This document shows positions 24,901-31,092 of a stretch of 64,000 nucleotides of DNA, one piece after another; the stretch's first letter is position 1; each line of letters starts with the position of its first letter. Position numbers and translations under genes: made by a program. Origin of the DNA: Cyprinodon diabolis. Lineage: Eukaryota > Chordata > Actinopteri > Cyprinodontiformes > Cyprinodontidae. The DNA lies in NCBI GenBank assembly GCA_030533445.1, contig CM060075.1, positions 39,021,719 through 39,085,718 on the forward strand, read 5' to 3'. Under the pieces are notes generated by a model that made no database searches, had not been told where the DNA came from, and worked only from the letters and a program-made list of their open reading frames with translations.

Positions 24901-25039
24901 TCGTCATCCGGCCGGTGCACGAGCCGGACAACCTTCTAGTTCCCTGAATTAACACGCGGCCACAGCACTGCCCCCCCTCCGATCGATAACAGACTCTCAC
25001 CTTGTAGAAGATGAGCTTCAGGGTGCCGTAGAAACCCAT
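829..25039 (-). CDS. fbxw7: fbxw7-type F-box/WD40 protein, beta-type isoform, 12 exons, 3' end off window
   Basis: Substrate receptor of an SCF (Skp1-Cullin1-F-box) ubiquitin ligase; the family binds Cdc4 phosphodegrons in proteins such as cyclin E, Myc and Notch. Joined coding exons (minus strand): 25039-25001, 15050-14968, 13774-13639, 12858-12724, 12638-12515, 9372-9236, 9155-9042, 3929-3748, 3315-3090, 2999-2933, 1278-1135, 978-829. They keep phase and have GT-AG borders, giving 512 codons plus one base. Layout: basic N-terminus MKRKLDHG (14-21), dimerisation segment (about 87-122), F-box (about 126-169), WD40 repeats from 219. Human degron contacts R441, R465, R479, R505 and Y519 correspond to R285, R309, R323, R349 and Y363 here. 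The last exon of the family (about 37 residues) is missing, so it lies left of position 1. The N-terminal region differs from human FBXW7, so this could be a divergent duplicate. Confidence 0.93.
1135..1278 (-). CDS. fbxw7: fbxw7 coding exon 11 (WD40 blades 6-7)
   Basis: Encodes [20 protein letters not shown] and [20 protein letters not shown], close to human. Acceptor TGTTTAG|GTG; donor TGCAAG|GTGAGG leaves phase 1. Confidence 0.93.
1780..1860. repeat. short fragment of the same degenerate transposon as 14010-14870
   Basis: Holds the phrases TTTAGATCTAGACTTTC and GCCATTCTAACA, close to those at 14180-14215. Both phrases are familiar from a widespread teleost interspersed repeat. Too short to define ends. 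Confidence 0.45.
2060..2392 (+). repeat. possible LTR fragment
   Basis: Contains AATAAA (about 2298), a T/C-rich stretch and a terminal CTTAGACCTGACA, the arrangement seen at the 3' end of LTRs in this window (compare CCTAACA at 38116 and ATGACA at 49606). No convincing left end or target duplication was found, so the call is tentative. Confidence 0.3.
2500..2690 (+). repeat. tRNA-derived SINE-like repeat
   Basis: Contains GAGAAGGTTGCAAGTACCC with a B-box-like CGATCCCC, then GCTGCACAATGGCAGC and GGGATGGGTTAAATGCAAAG. The same body occurs at 16740-16945. The order of head and body matches a SINE family common in fish. Confidence 0.55.
2933..2999 (-). CDS. fbxw7: fbxw7 coding exon 10 (WD40 blade 6)
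   Basis: Encodes [19 protein letters not shown] plus VET and the first base of a glycine codon. Acceptor ATGCAG|TTT; donor GACCG|GTAAAT. It is too short to stand out as an open frame, but it fits the phase of both neighbours. Confidence 0.92.
3090..3315 (-). CDS. fbxw7: fbxw7 coding exon 9 (WD40 blades 3-5)
   Basis: Encodes residues 317-392 with [12 protein letters not shown] (R323), [19 protein letters not shown] (R349), [11 protein letters not shown] (Y363) and [12 protein letters not shown]. These match human R479, R505, Y519 and Y545. Acceptor TGACAG|GATT; donor CTGCAG|GTAAAT. Confidence 0.94.
3748..3929 (-). CDS. fbxw7: fbxw7 coding exon 8 (WD40 blades 2-3)
   Basis: Encodes residues 257-317 with [17 protein letters not shown] (R285) and STVRCMHLH (R309). 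These arginines match human R441 and R465, which hold the phosphodegron. Human has MRDNIIISG where this copy has MTGTTVISG. Confidence 0.93.
3930..6270. other. intron between exons 7 and 8, left part
   Basis: AT-rich intron DNA. Simple AT repeats lie near 4310-4370 and a G-run at 5157-5170. The many short frames here are low-complexity and look non-coding. No gene seen. Confidence 0.55.
6271..6615. mobile_element. hAT-type MITE, older copy
   Basis: Shares with 7890-8274 a long block starting TGTAAAATAATTGCCATCAT and the CGATACCGATAC motifs near its ends. The right end is GGTGCAACACTA. The flanks GTTTATGA (6263-6270) and GTTTATAT (6616-6623) are a plausible decayed 8-bp target duplication. 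Too short to encode a transposase, so it must have relied on another element. Confidence 0.6.
7890..8274. mobile_element. hAT-type MITE with perfect 8-bp target duplication
   Basis: The ends are TAGTGTTGCGCC and GGTGCAACACTA, flanked by identical CTATTAAC at 7882-7889 and 8275-8282. An 8-bp duplication with TAGNG-type ends is diagnostic of hAT transposons. Length is 385 bp without a transposase. Unlike the copy at 6271-6615 it carries an inserted inverted duplication forming a perfect 17-bp hairpin stem (8056-8092). Confidence 0.85.
8283..9041. other. intron stretch, nothing recognised
   Basis: Ordinary AT-rich intron sequence left of exon 7. No repeat family, RNA gene or coding frame I can support. 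Confidence 0.5.
9042..9155 (-). CDS. fbxw7: fbxw7 coding exon 7 (WD40 blade 1)
   Basis: Starts [15 protein letters not shown] and ends VWSAITGK: exactly 38 codons, one WD40 unit of the propeller. Acceptor GATAG|GTG; donor GGAAAG|GTAGGA. Phase is zero on both sides. Confidence 0.93.
9236..9372 (-). CDS. fbxw7: fbxw7 coding exon 6 (linker helices)
   Basis: Contains the conserved linker [18 protein letters not shown] between the F-box and the propeller. The preceding part reads [15 protein letters not shown] where human has a basic KRRK stretch, so that basic cluster is absent. Acceptor CCTTAG|GTA; donor CCCATG|GTACCA. Confidence 0.9.
9373..12047. other. intron between exons 5 and 6, left part
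   Basis: AT-rich. Contains one local direct repeat (10305-10525 and 10623-10801) and a short CA-rich run near 11410-11440. The block 11100-11370 has diverged local repetition around GGCTAGCTGC and GCGCTAATG. No coding frame with recognisable similarity. Confidence 0.5.
10305..10801. repeat. local direct repeat, two diverged copies
   Basis: 10305-10525 and 10623-10801 share ATATGATTGGCC, GTGTACAAGCTGA, TGGCCTGCATAA, TTTTCTAACTTT, GTCTGATAAA and CCTACGACTTTAA in the same order. The repetition is direct and imperfect, about 320 bp apart. It suggests an old local duplication or two copies of one unknown repeat. Confidence 0.65.
12048..12377. mobile_element. hAT-type MITE, degraded
   Basis: Ends are TAGACAAGCACCAATCCGAT and GGATCGGTGCATCTCTA, an imperfect inverted pair. 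Flanks GTTTTAAC (12040-12047) and GTTCTAAA (12378-12385) fit a decayed 8-bp duplication. No transposase. It ends 137 bp from exon 5. Confidence 0.6.
12515..12638 (-). CDS. fbxw7: fbxw7 coding exon 5 (F-box, Skp1 contact)
   Basis: Encodes [19 protein letters not shown] followed by the [19 protein letters not shown] segment, the body of the F-box that binds Skp1. Acceptor TCTGCAG|CTC; donor GAGGAAG|GTAAAC leaves phase 1. Confidence 0.93.
12724..12858 (-). CDS. fbxw7: fbxw7 coding exon 4 (dimerisation segment, start of F-box)
   Basis: Encodes residues 87-131, starting [16 protein letters not shown] and ending at the first F-box residues SLLPKE. Acceptor TCTGCAG|ACG and donor AAAGAG|GTACAG. It is very close to human FBXW7, including [17 protein letters not shown], the family's D-domain that drives receptor dimerisation. 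Confidence 0.92.
12859..13638. other. intron between exons 3 and 4
   Basis: No repeat family or coding segment recognised. Contains a purine-rich run near 13368-13400. Confidence 0.5.
13639..13774 (-). CDS. fbxw7: fbxw7 coding exon 3
   Basis: Encodes the conserved [14 protein letters not shown] and [14 protein letters not shown] segments. The donor is TTTTCAG|GTTTGA. Two in-frame acceptors 9 bases apart (exon starting 13774 or 13765) both follow CAG, so three residues may be optional. Confidence 0.87.
14010..14870. mobile_element. degenerate DNA-transposon-like repeat
   Basis: Carries in order AGATTGGATTGGATGGA, CTGGACTTTTACTAGGCC, CCCACAGCACGATGCTGCC and CTTCTGAAGGGAATTGATG, phrases I recognise from a very common teleost interspersed repeat of Tc1/mariner-like origin. 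Heavily mutated with no intact frame. Class is inferred from memory of that repeat, not from visible ends. Confidence 0.5.
14968..15050 (-). CDS. fbxw7: fbxw7 coding exon 2 (start of common region)
   Basis: Begins at ATG of MKRKLDHG after acceptor TTAACTTCAG and ends CTCAG|GTAACG in phase 2. It is the first exon shared by all FBXW7 isoforms in vertebrates. After the conserved basic start the sequence diverges from human ([14 protein letters not shown]). Confidence 0.88.
15562..16036 (-). mobile_element. L2-type LINE 3' tail
   Basis: Reverse complement of the 3' region of the L2 element at 54150-58437: shared blocks include AACCCCAGTC, CTGAGCCTGGTTCTGC, AAACCAGTTGATTGCA (seen here in complement) and the terminal GGCGCTATA tail. 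The 5' part is absent, as is usual for truncated LINE insertions. Confidence 0.8.
16740..16945 (+). repeat. tRNA-derived SINE
   Basis: Starts with a polymerase III A-box-like TGGCCTAGTGGTTAGAGCA and a B-box-like GGCTTTAACTCC, followed by GGCTGCACAATGGCAGCTCA and an AAT-rich 3' tail. The body is shared with 2500-2690. Non-coding and moved by LINE machinery. Confidence 0.65.
16950..18156. other. intron 1 stretch, nothing recognised
   Basis: Includes a GC-richer block at about 17460-17700 with a CT-rich tract. It could be regulatory, but nothing in the sequence shows it. A-run at 17801-17820. Confidence 0.4.
18161..18671. mobile_element. MITE with TTAA target duplication (piggyBac-like)
   Basis: Perfect 15-bp inverted ends AGCTACAGTGTGTAA and TTACACACTGTAGCT are bounded by TTAA at 18157-18160 and 18672-18675. 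TTAA duplication is typical of piggyBac-like elements (also seen in Kolobok). Length 511 bp. No transposase frame. The interior has a G-rich patch (18580-18602). Confidence 0.75.
19293..19999. mobile_element. hAT-type MITE inserted in the L1 fragment
   Basis: Ends TAGGGATGCATGAT and ATCGTGCATCCCTA, with identical 8-bp flanks ACAAGAAT at 19285-19292 and 20000-20007. Interior rich in TATCGG/CCGATA palindromes near both ends. Length 707 bp, no transposase. The perfect duplication shows it landed after the L1. Confidence 0.85.
20076..20808 (-). pseudogene. C-terminal part of L1 ORF2
   Basis: An open frame of about 240 codons ending at 20076. It contains [14 protein letters not shown] and a zinc-knuckle-like motif CWRSC...H...C (C-X3-C-X8-H-X4-C) followed by [16 protein letters not shown], the arrangement of the C-terminus of L1-type ORF2 proteins. 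The endonuclease and reverse transcriptase domains upstream are missing, so this is a dead fragment rather than a host gene. Confidence 0.7.
20820..22035. other. intron 1 stretch, nothing recognised
   Basis: No repeat family or coding frame supported. The block 21440-21620 is less AT-rich than its surroundings. Confidence 0.4.
22038..23285 (+). mobile_element. Tc1-type DNA transposon, apparently complete
   Basis: A 1248-bp element with 29-bp inverted repeats that are identical at both ends (22038-22066 and 23257-23285, beginning CACTATATTGCCAAAAGT), flanked by the TA duplication typical of Tc1/mariner (22036-22037 and 23286-23287). It encloses one uninterrupted transposase frame. It sits in intron 1 of the fbxw7 gene, opposite to its direction of transcription. 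Confidence 0.95.
22172..23203 (+). CDS. Tc1-family transposase (DD34E)
   Basis: Encodes 343 residues, the usual Tc1 length (about 340). The start is the ATG of [13 protein letters not shown]; the frame is open further upstream, with one earlier ATG at 22139, but MGRS fits the family. The N-terminal helix-turn-helix pair (about 1-110) is divided by GRPRK (59-63), the AT-hook-like link. The catalytic triad is D154 (VLWSDESRF), D245 (FQHDCAPVH) and E280 ([10 protein letters not shown]), with exactly 34 residues between the last two. No stop or frameshift is visible. The enzyme cuts and pastes the element at TA sites in the nucleus. Whether it is active cannot be told from sequence. Confidence 0.95.
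   Translation: MGRSQELSEFQRGTVIGCHLCNKSSREISSLLNIPQSTVSCIIRKWKCLGTTATQPRSGRPRKLTERGQRMLKRIVRRGRQLSAESITTDLQTSCGLQISSRTVRRELHGMGFHGRAAASKPYITKCNAKRRMRWCKARRHWTLEQWRRVLWSDESRFSIWQSDGRVWVWRLPGERYLSDCIVPSVKFGGGGIMVWGCFSGAGLGPLVPVKGTLNASAYQDILDNSMLPTLWEQFGAGPFLFQHDCAPVHKARSIKTWMTESGVDELDWPAQSPDLNPIEHLWDELERRLRARPSRPTSVCDLTNALLEEWSKIPINTLLNLVDSLPRRVEAVLAAKGGPTSY
23288..25000. other. intron 1, part next to exon 1
   Basis: AT-rich until about 24780, then GC-rich towards exon 1, with a CT repeat (24805-24822) and an E-box CACGTG (24864-24869). The GC-rich part probably belongs to the beta promoter island. No coding frame recognised. Confidence 0.45.
25001..25039 (-). CDS. fbxw7: fbxw7 coding exon 1 (beta-type first exon)
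   Basis: Encodes [13 protein letters not shown], nearly identical to the end of the human FBXW7 beta-specific exon (GFYGTLKMIFYK). The donor is CTACAAG|GTGAGA. The ATG lies in a strong context (GCGGCCATGG). The frame stays open upstream to 25123 but has no ATG there and is closed by TGA at 25136-25138, so the hydrophobic leader known from the human beta isoform is not encoded contiguously. Confidence 0.88.
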
Positions 25040-25360
25040 GGCCGCAGAACCGGACCGATGAGCCGGGAAACACGCAGAAATACACAGACAAACAGTGAAA
25101 CACGCAGATCCACGGTCGGACACGTCACTGATCCATCAGCGGGATCGGTGGGCTGATGAGAGTCCACGCAGAGCTCAGCTCGAGCTGTGGCTGCTGCTGC
25201 TTCAGGATCCACGGAGAGCCCTGCTCTCTCTCTCTCTGCTCTGGATCTATGTGGCTCGACCTCCGACAGGAACACGCAGGGACATGCCTCCCTCTGCCTC
25301 GTGCTACAGAGGGGTGGAGCCGCGTGCACGGACTGTGTGTGTGTGTGTGTGTGTAATGCA
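25040..25360 (-). promoter_or_regulatory. fbxw7: 5' flank and likely 5' UTR of the fbxw7 beta-type transcript
   Basis: GC-rich compared with the surrounding AT-rich DNA and rich in CpG. No TATA box is visible. On the minus strand it holds a TGACGT element (25122-25127) and two short upstream ORFs, a 12-codon one starting at 25285 and a 3-codon one starting at 25136. They matter only if transcription starts beyond them. A GT repeat sits at 25334-25354. The start site itself cannot be placed from sequence. Confidence 0.5.
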
Positions 25361-25399
25361 GGGTTTTTCTTGAGCAATGATCATAGAAAACACTTTAGT

Positions 25400-28300
25400 C
25401 ATATATTTACCTTTAGATGACATCATGGTTGACTAAATGTTTACTTTACTATTTGCTTTCTATTCATCTTAGAGATTTATAGCAATTTACTAAATACATT
25501 TTTTATTTTCTTCCCAGATAAAATGAAATCTCAATAGATTGGAATATAACTCTAAATGCAAAATAACAGATTATACAAAATGCATATAATTTATTACATG
25601 AAAAAACTCAAATTTCAGAAAATTTGACAGCAAATTAACAACTTTTCAAAATGTTTTCTTATGTGAAACAGAAATAATAGATGGAGAAAGATCGTTGTTA
25701 AAAGGAGCTAGCTTGTTATGCAGTGAGATTAATGAAAAGTTGAGTGGAAGGAAGAAAGTTTGGTAGGGCAGAGTCTTGTTGAAAGCTACAGCTGGAGTTA
25801 GAGCATTGAGACCAGGCTCGGACTGGGAACGATTTTCAGCCCTGGCATTTCGATTTTCGCCTCCCCCCGGGAAAAAAGAAAACAATACGAATACACATTT
25901 TGGATTAACCAAATCTATCTTCAAACATCACACGAAATCATCACCAAGACTTCTATAACGCGGTTTTACTGGCTTTGGTTATTAATACGGACTGCTGCTG
26001 CGTAATATCCAGCAGGGTTACCAGATGTCACTGATTCACATTTTCCAGCCCAAAAAATGCTCATAAACCCCCTGGACATATGAAATCTCGCCCAATTTGA
26101 ACCAAAGCCTATTGATCTCTAAGGCCACGATTCTAAAGAAAAACATTTTTACCCATAGACGGCCATCCTAAACTGCCAGATGGGGAAACATCCCAACCTG
26201 GCAACAATGCTATGTTGCCTTTGGATGCAAAACCCCATTATGCACCAAAACATATTTTTTGCAAAGTATTCAAACATAAATTTGCCAAATATAAGACAAA
26301 CATCGTAGTTTGGTTTAAAGAAAGCTTTTAGTTTTATTATAATTTAGTTTGTTGCAAGGATTCTACAGTTTGAAGAAACAGAACATTACACCATATGCCA
26401 ACCGTAACAAGGATGTGCATGACAAGGAAGGGCTATATACACTGCATGCATCATTTAGGTAGTTAACATTGGATTACTTCTTGAGCTCCTTGAGTTATTT
26501 ACTGTCACAGGTAGGTGCTTTGGCCAGAGAATAAGTGTTGGGGCCTAATGCTCGGTTTCACAGATTGCCAGTCCGAGCCTGATCAAGATGTATCTAGAAA
26601 GTGGACTACAGGTGTCATTAGTCATGTTAACCTACTAGTGAACCAGTCTCAGGGCTGGCCTTGTGGTATCATCACACACATGAGCTCCTGGGGCTTAAAT
26701 TGGTGACAAAGTGCACATTGGTTTTGAAAGAAAGGTGACAGTGATGTTAATTTTGTTGAAAACAAACATGAGGAAAATTTCTACCCAACTGCTTTTCTTT
26801 GTAACCTCGAAAAAGGCTAATTTAGATTAAAAAAAACAAACAACTGTGATTGGCTAAATTTGTAAAAAAAAAAAAACAAAAACAAAAAAAACGAAATATT
26901 GGAGGATTGAGAGTGTTTGGACAGATGGAAGAAGTTGGAAATGAAGTCAGGTTTTATTATTGTTGTGACTTTTTGTGACAGCACCAGAACCAAAATAGGC
27001 CTGGAAAAGATGATGTTTTCTTTTTACTTCACTAGTTCTTACCTGGGGAGTATACCTGGAGTATTATTAAAGGATGGGCCAGAAGAGGTAGTGTGATGGT
27101 TTGGGAATTCCCCTTCTCTGTGAGAGACAGTGAACACATAATTTTGAAAGAAAATACAAATTTTTGTTTGTGTTTCTGTAACTTCTTTAAAGTAAAGCGA
27201 CTTATATCTCTTAATAAAAGAGGTTACACCATCAATTTACTTTTAGATTTTTTTCAAATCTGTTAAAAACCACAAAGCAGAATAATTATGTTTTAATGCA
27301 AATCTAAATTTGTATTGTAACAGTGTTAAGAGTTCCCAACTGTCCAGCATCCACCACTATGAAAGACGAAAGGCCAAACCAGCAGGTTTAACTGCAGGTC
27401 CATAAATTAACCCACACAAACAGTCTGAGCAACACCCAGCAGGGGAGGCCTGGATGTTGCAGTGTTCTCACAGATCACTGACCTGAGGGTTCACACGCTG
27501 AAACTCCTACAGACACACTAGGGAAGCGGGAGGGGGCGGAAGAGGTGGATGGGGGAGTAATTTGGGAGGTCAAACCTTCAGGTTAGCCTGCTGAGACTAA
27601 ACATCCAAGAGGCCTTTCAGCCTCACCTGTTCAGCCTGTCTTACCCCCCCTCCCCTTTCTGTTTCTACCCGCAGGTCTGAGCTCGCTGGACCGGAGCAAA
27701 ACATGGCTTCAGTTCAGACTGAGGCCTCCCCATCTTATCCCCCACCACGACACAAAAAGGGAGCTGCAAAATAAACCCGACATCTGGAGGACTTGAGGCA
27801 CCTGTACAGTCATGCGTAATCCAAACAGCCGAGGTGCGTCATTCTGGAAGCTGCTTGAAAATGACCAATAATCCCACTTCACACTATAGATGTTTGAATA
27901 AGGCACAAGAGACACAGGGTCTTTATGTTTTCGATGTCTACGACCAAATCCAAACAGAGAGAACTTCACAAAAGACGCTTCCATCTCCGGGAGTTTGTAA
28001 AAGCTCTAATCAAAATCTAAAGTCCCCATGAATGCAAAACCGGTCGTCATAACTTTGCCAAAGATTAAAAGCTTAACGTTTTCCTTGTTAGTCTTTCAAG
28101 TGTTTGCTTGTTTGCAGGAAAGCTCGGCAACTGCAGTTTTATGGTGGATGAACTCCAATGGGAGGAAATACTGGCTCCCAGTAATAGCTAGGTGGTTTGC
28201 ACTCTTGAAATATGACTGTCAAATGAGGAGCATTATGATCCAAACGGGCAGATTATAGATCGGATTTAATGTCTGACAGAATCTCAATCTCTTAAACCCT

Positions 28301-28605
28301 CATTGCCTGAATGTGTTTCACAATAATAGCACAATACAGTATGTGTTTCTGCTTTGAATCTGATTTTATCTGTGTTAGGTTTCAGTTTATATAGTCAAAA
28401 CAATATGTAGAAATATAGGCAGGGCCTGATTTTGAAGGATGTGGGCCCCTCGATTGAAGACTGTTTGGGGTCTCTACTCTCACAATTGTTTACTACACTC
28501 TCATCTCACCAGCCCTGCCATTGGCAGACTCAGAGTCATACATGCCCTCACCAACGCAGTTTCTCTCCATGGCTCTGACGAGACTGTTGTAGGGGAAGAA
28601 GCAAT
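25400..28605. other. region upstream of fbxw7 exon 1, no gene seen
   Basis: AT-rich, with A-runs near 26830-26890. Short open frames show no recognisable family, no codon structure and no splice-bounded conserved peptide. It may be intergenic, or intron of longer fbxw7 isoforms whose first exons lie further right. Confidence 0.45.
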
Positions 28606-29980
28606 TTTTTATTCAATTCAGTTTATTTATTTATATAGCAACAACACATGTGTTTTATACGGAAGAGGATTAGGGCCACTGAAAAAAAAAAAAATTTAAC
28701 TGATTTTTAAATTTTATTTCAGTTTAGTATGGGAAAAAAGTCAGAATTCTGACTTTGATCTCAGAATTCTGACTTTAATCTCAGAACTCTGAATTTAATC
28801 TCAGAATTCTGACTTTCCTCAGAATTCTGACTTAAATCTCAGAATTCTGACTTTTTTTTCAGAATTCTGACTTTAATCTCAGAATTCTGACTGAATTCTG
28901 ACAATAAAAAAGTCAGAATTCTGAGATTTAAGTAAGAATTCTGAGATTTAAGTAAGAATTCTGAGATTAAAGTCAGAATTCTGAGAAAAAAGTCAGAATT
29001 CTGAGAAAAAAGTCAGAATTCTGAGATTAAAGTCAGAATTCTGAGAAAAAAGTCAGAATTCTGAGATTAAAGTCAGAATTCTGAGATTAAAGTCAGAATT
29101 CTGACTTTTTTCCCATACCATACTGAAATAAAATTAAAAAAAATCAGTGAACTTTTTTTTTTTCTAGTGGCCCTAATCCTCTTCCGTAGTTTCAAGACAC
29201 TCTACAATGATGACTAAATCATATACTTCCAGACTGGTTCAACCTTTTCTATATATTGGCAAGATTAAAATAGAATGAAGCAAAAATATGAAAAGTGGTC
29301 ACTATGTCCTCCAGCAGTCTAAGCGTATAGCAGCATAATTATGGAGATACTGTAGCTAAGGATAATGGAGTGTTTTAAGCATAGACTTAAACGTAGACAG
29401 GGTGTCTGCCTTACAGACTATAACTGGTTGTTGGTTCCACAGGAGAGGAGCCTGATAACTAAAAGATCTTTCTCCCCCTTATTTATATAGCGTCAACACA
29501 CGTGTTCTCAAGACACTCATAATGATTAAATCATATCATACTTCCAGAGTGGTTCAAACTTTTTATTATATTGGCAGGATTGAGATAGAATGAAGCAAAA
29601 ATATGAAAAGTGGTCACTATGTCCTCCAGCAGTCTAAGCGTATAGCAGCATAACTATGGAGATACTGTAGCTCAGGATAATGGATTGTTTTAAGCATAGA
29701 CTTAAAAGTAGACAGGCTATCTGGCTCACAGACTATAACTGGTTGTTGGTTCCAATGGAGAGGAGCCTGATAACTAAAAGATCTATCTCCAATTGTACTT
29801 TTAGACATTTAGGAACCACTATTAAACCTGCAGATTGAGAGTGAAAGGTTATGTTGGTAACATAACGAATGATCAGATCTCTAATATAAGATGGATCTTG
29901 GTTATTTAAGGCTTTAGATGTCAGAATGAGGTTTTTGGTATTGGATTCTGTACGATAACAATAACGCTTCTTCTTAATTG
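28606..29980 (-). mobile_element. L2-type LINE 3' ends, two copies in tandem, one holding a foldback element
   Basis: 29617-29808 encodes on the minus strand [15 protein letters not shown] and DSLSTFKSMLKT, matching the C-terminus of the L2 ORF2 at 57570-57700 ([15 protein letters not shown]). The 3' UTR that follows appears twice, at about 29189-29480 and 29480-29800, both with GGAGGACATAG and CTATAGC-type blocks in complement. The outermost tail reads ATTCAATTCAGTTTATT. The foldback element at 28660-29186 sits inside the outer tail. Confidence 0.75.
28660..29186. mobile_element. foldback element with palindromic repeat arms
   Basis: Inverted ends CGGAAGAGGATTAGGGCC and GGCCCTAATCCTCTTCCG are bounded by TA on both sides (28658-28659, 29187-29188). 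The interior is two opposed arrays built on the self-complementary 12-mer TCAGAATTCTGA separated by short spacers such as CTTTAATC or GATTAAAG. The outer arms carry ATTTTATTTCAGT and ACTGAAATAAAAT as a further inverted pair. Nothing is coded. It can fold into one long hairpin or many small ones. Confidence 0.8.
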
Positions 29981-30799
29981 GTTCTAATCAGTTTATAACA
30001 TTATCTGTTCGAGTTGTGTGCGTTATTTCCTAAAATATTTACCATTATTTACCAAAGAATCCGATGCGTTCTTTGCAAAAACAAACAACAAAACCAAAAA
30101 GTGTCCCTTTTCATAAAACTAAATCAGATGTTAGCTTCTCCTTCAATGTTGACCTAAAAAAAAAAAAACACTTTTGAGAAGGCTTCTGAAAATGAAAACC
30201 AAATGACGTCCTGCCGCAGATGTCATAGATCCCAAACAGATCTTCTTTATCAGAGCCAACTATCATGGAGTGGGCCTGAAATAACAGAGAGAACACTGAG
30301 CTGTGTGCTGGATTAAAATAAAACATCTTTAGATGACAGTAAGTACCAGTCTGCATCTCCTCTTCATCTCTTTTCCCTGCAGCTGGTTTAAAGCTTTGAA
30401 GGTTGTCACCCCCCCACCCCCCACTCTGGCATTCACCCCCCCCAGCGTCTCTTTCCCTGATGGCCTTGTAAAACCTGCTGCTCTGCATTAAAACAGACTC
30501 CTTCCTTCATTTAGAGAGTGTCAGTGTGTGTAGATGTTATGGAGGAATATTCCACTACAGAAGGTGTGTTGTTTGGGGGCTGCAGATATCAAGGCTTCCA
30601 TTAAAAATGTAAAGAAGAGCAGTCAGCTGAGGGATGAGTGGTGGCTGTGAAACATATAAGGACATTCATTTCTTACTGTGAACACCCGAAGCGTCTTTAC
30701 AACATTATTAGGACTTTAAACTTACAAAACCACGTTTTATTCATCCTTTCAGATAAATACATATCTGAAAGTTGAAAGGATCCAATAATCTTTAATGTA
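29981..30799. other. no gene seen
   Basis: Contains an A-run (30157-30168) and C-rich tracts (30410-30445). No repeat family or coding frame supported. Confidence 0.4.
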
Positions 30800-31092
30800 C
30801 TCTGCAAAAACAATCTAGAAATGAGTAAAAAAAGTCTTAAATTAAGTACATTAACTCTTAATTTGAGCAGGAAAATAAGATGATTTGCCAATGGAATTTG
30901 TATTTTTACTCTTAAAATTAGATAATTAGATAATATGCACTTGAAATAAGACAATGTAATCGTTTTTTCTTATTTTAAATGTAAATTGTCTTGTTCCATT
31001 GACAAAGTCTTACATTTACCTCATTAATTCAAGAAAAAATGCACTTATTTTAAGAAAAAATGAGTCATTGAGATTCAAATTTTTTTGCAGTG
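30800..31092. repeat. palindromic MITE, copy 1 of 3
   Basis: Ends CTCTGCAAAAA and TTTTTTTGCAGTG. Inside, inverted segments GCCAATGGAAT / TTCCATTGAC and AAATAAG / CTTATTT fold the element on itself. Same family as 39164-39453 and 39744-40004. No coding capacity. Confidence 0.7.

Noticed and set aside
15051..25000. Search for the gamma-type fbxw7 first exon (MSKPGKP...) in intron 1
   Set aside because: No such peptide was seen on the minus strand; it may be absent or too diverged.
24884..25123. 79-residue frame with a hydrophobic N-terminus as the fbxw7 beta leader
   Set aside because: Its first codon is GTG, not ATG, and a TGA lies in frame just upstream at 25136-25138. The real start is the ATG at 25039.
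28740..29110. CRISPR or operator-like array of TCAGAATTCTGA
   Set aside because: Spacers are short and repetitive, and the array is enclosed by inverted ends; it is a foldback element.
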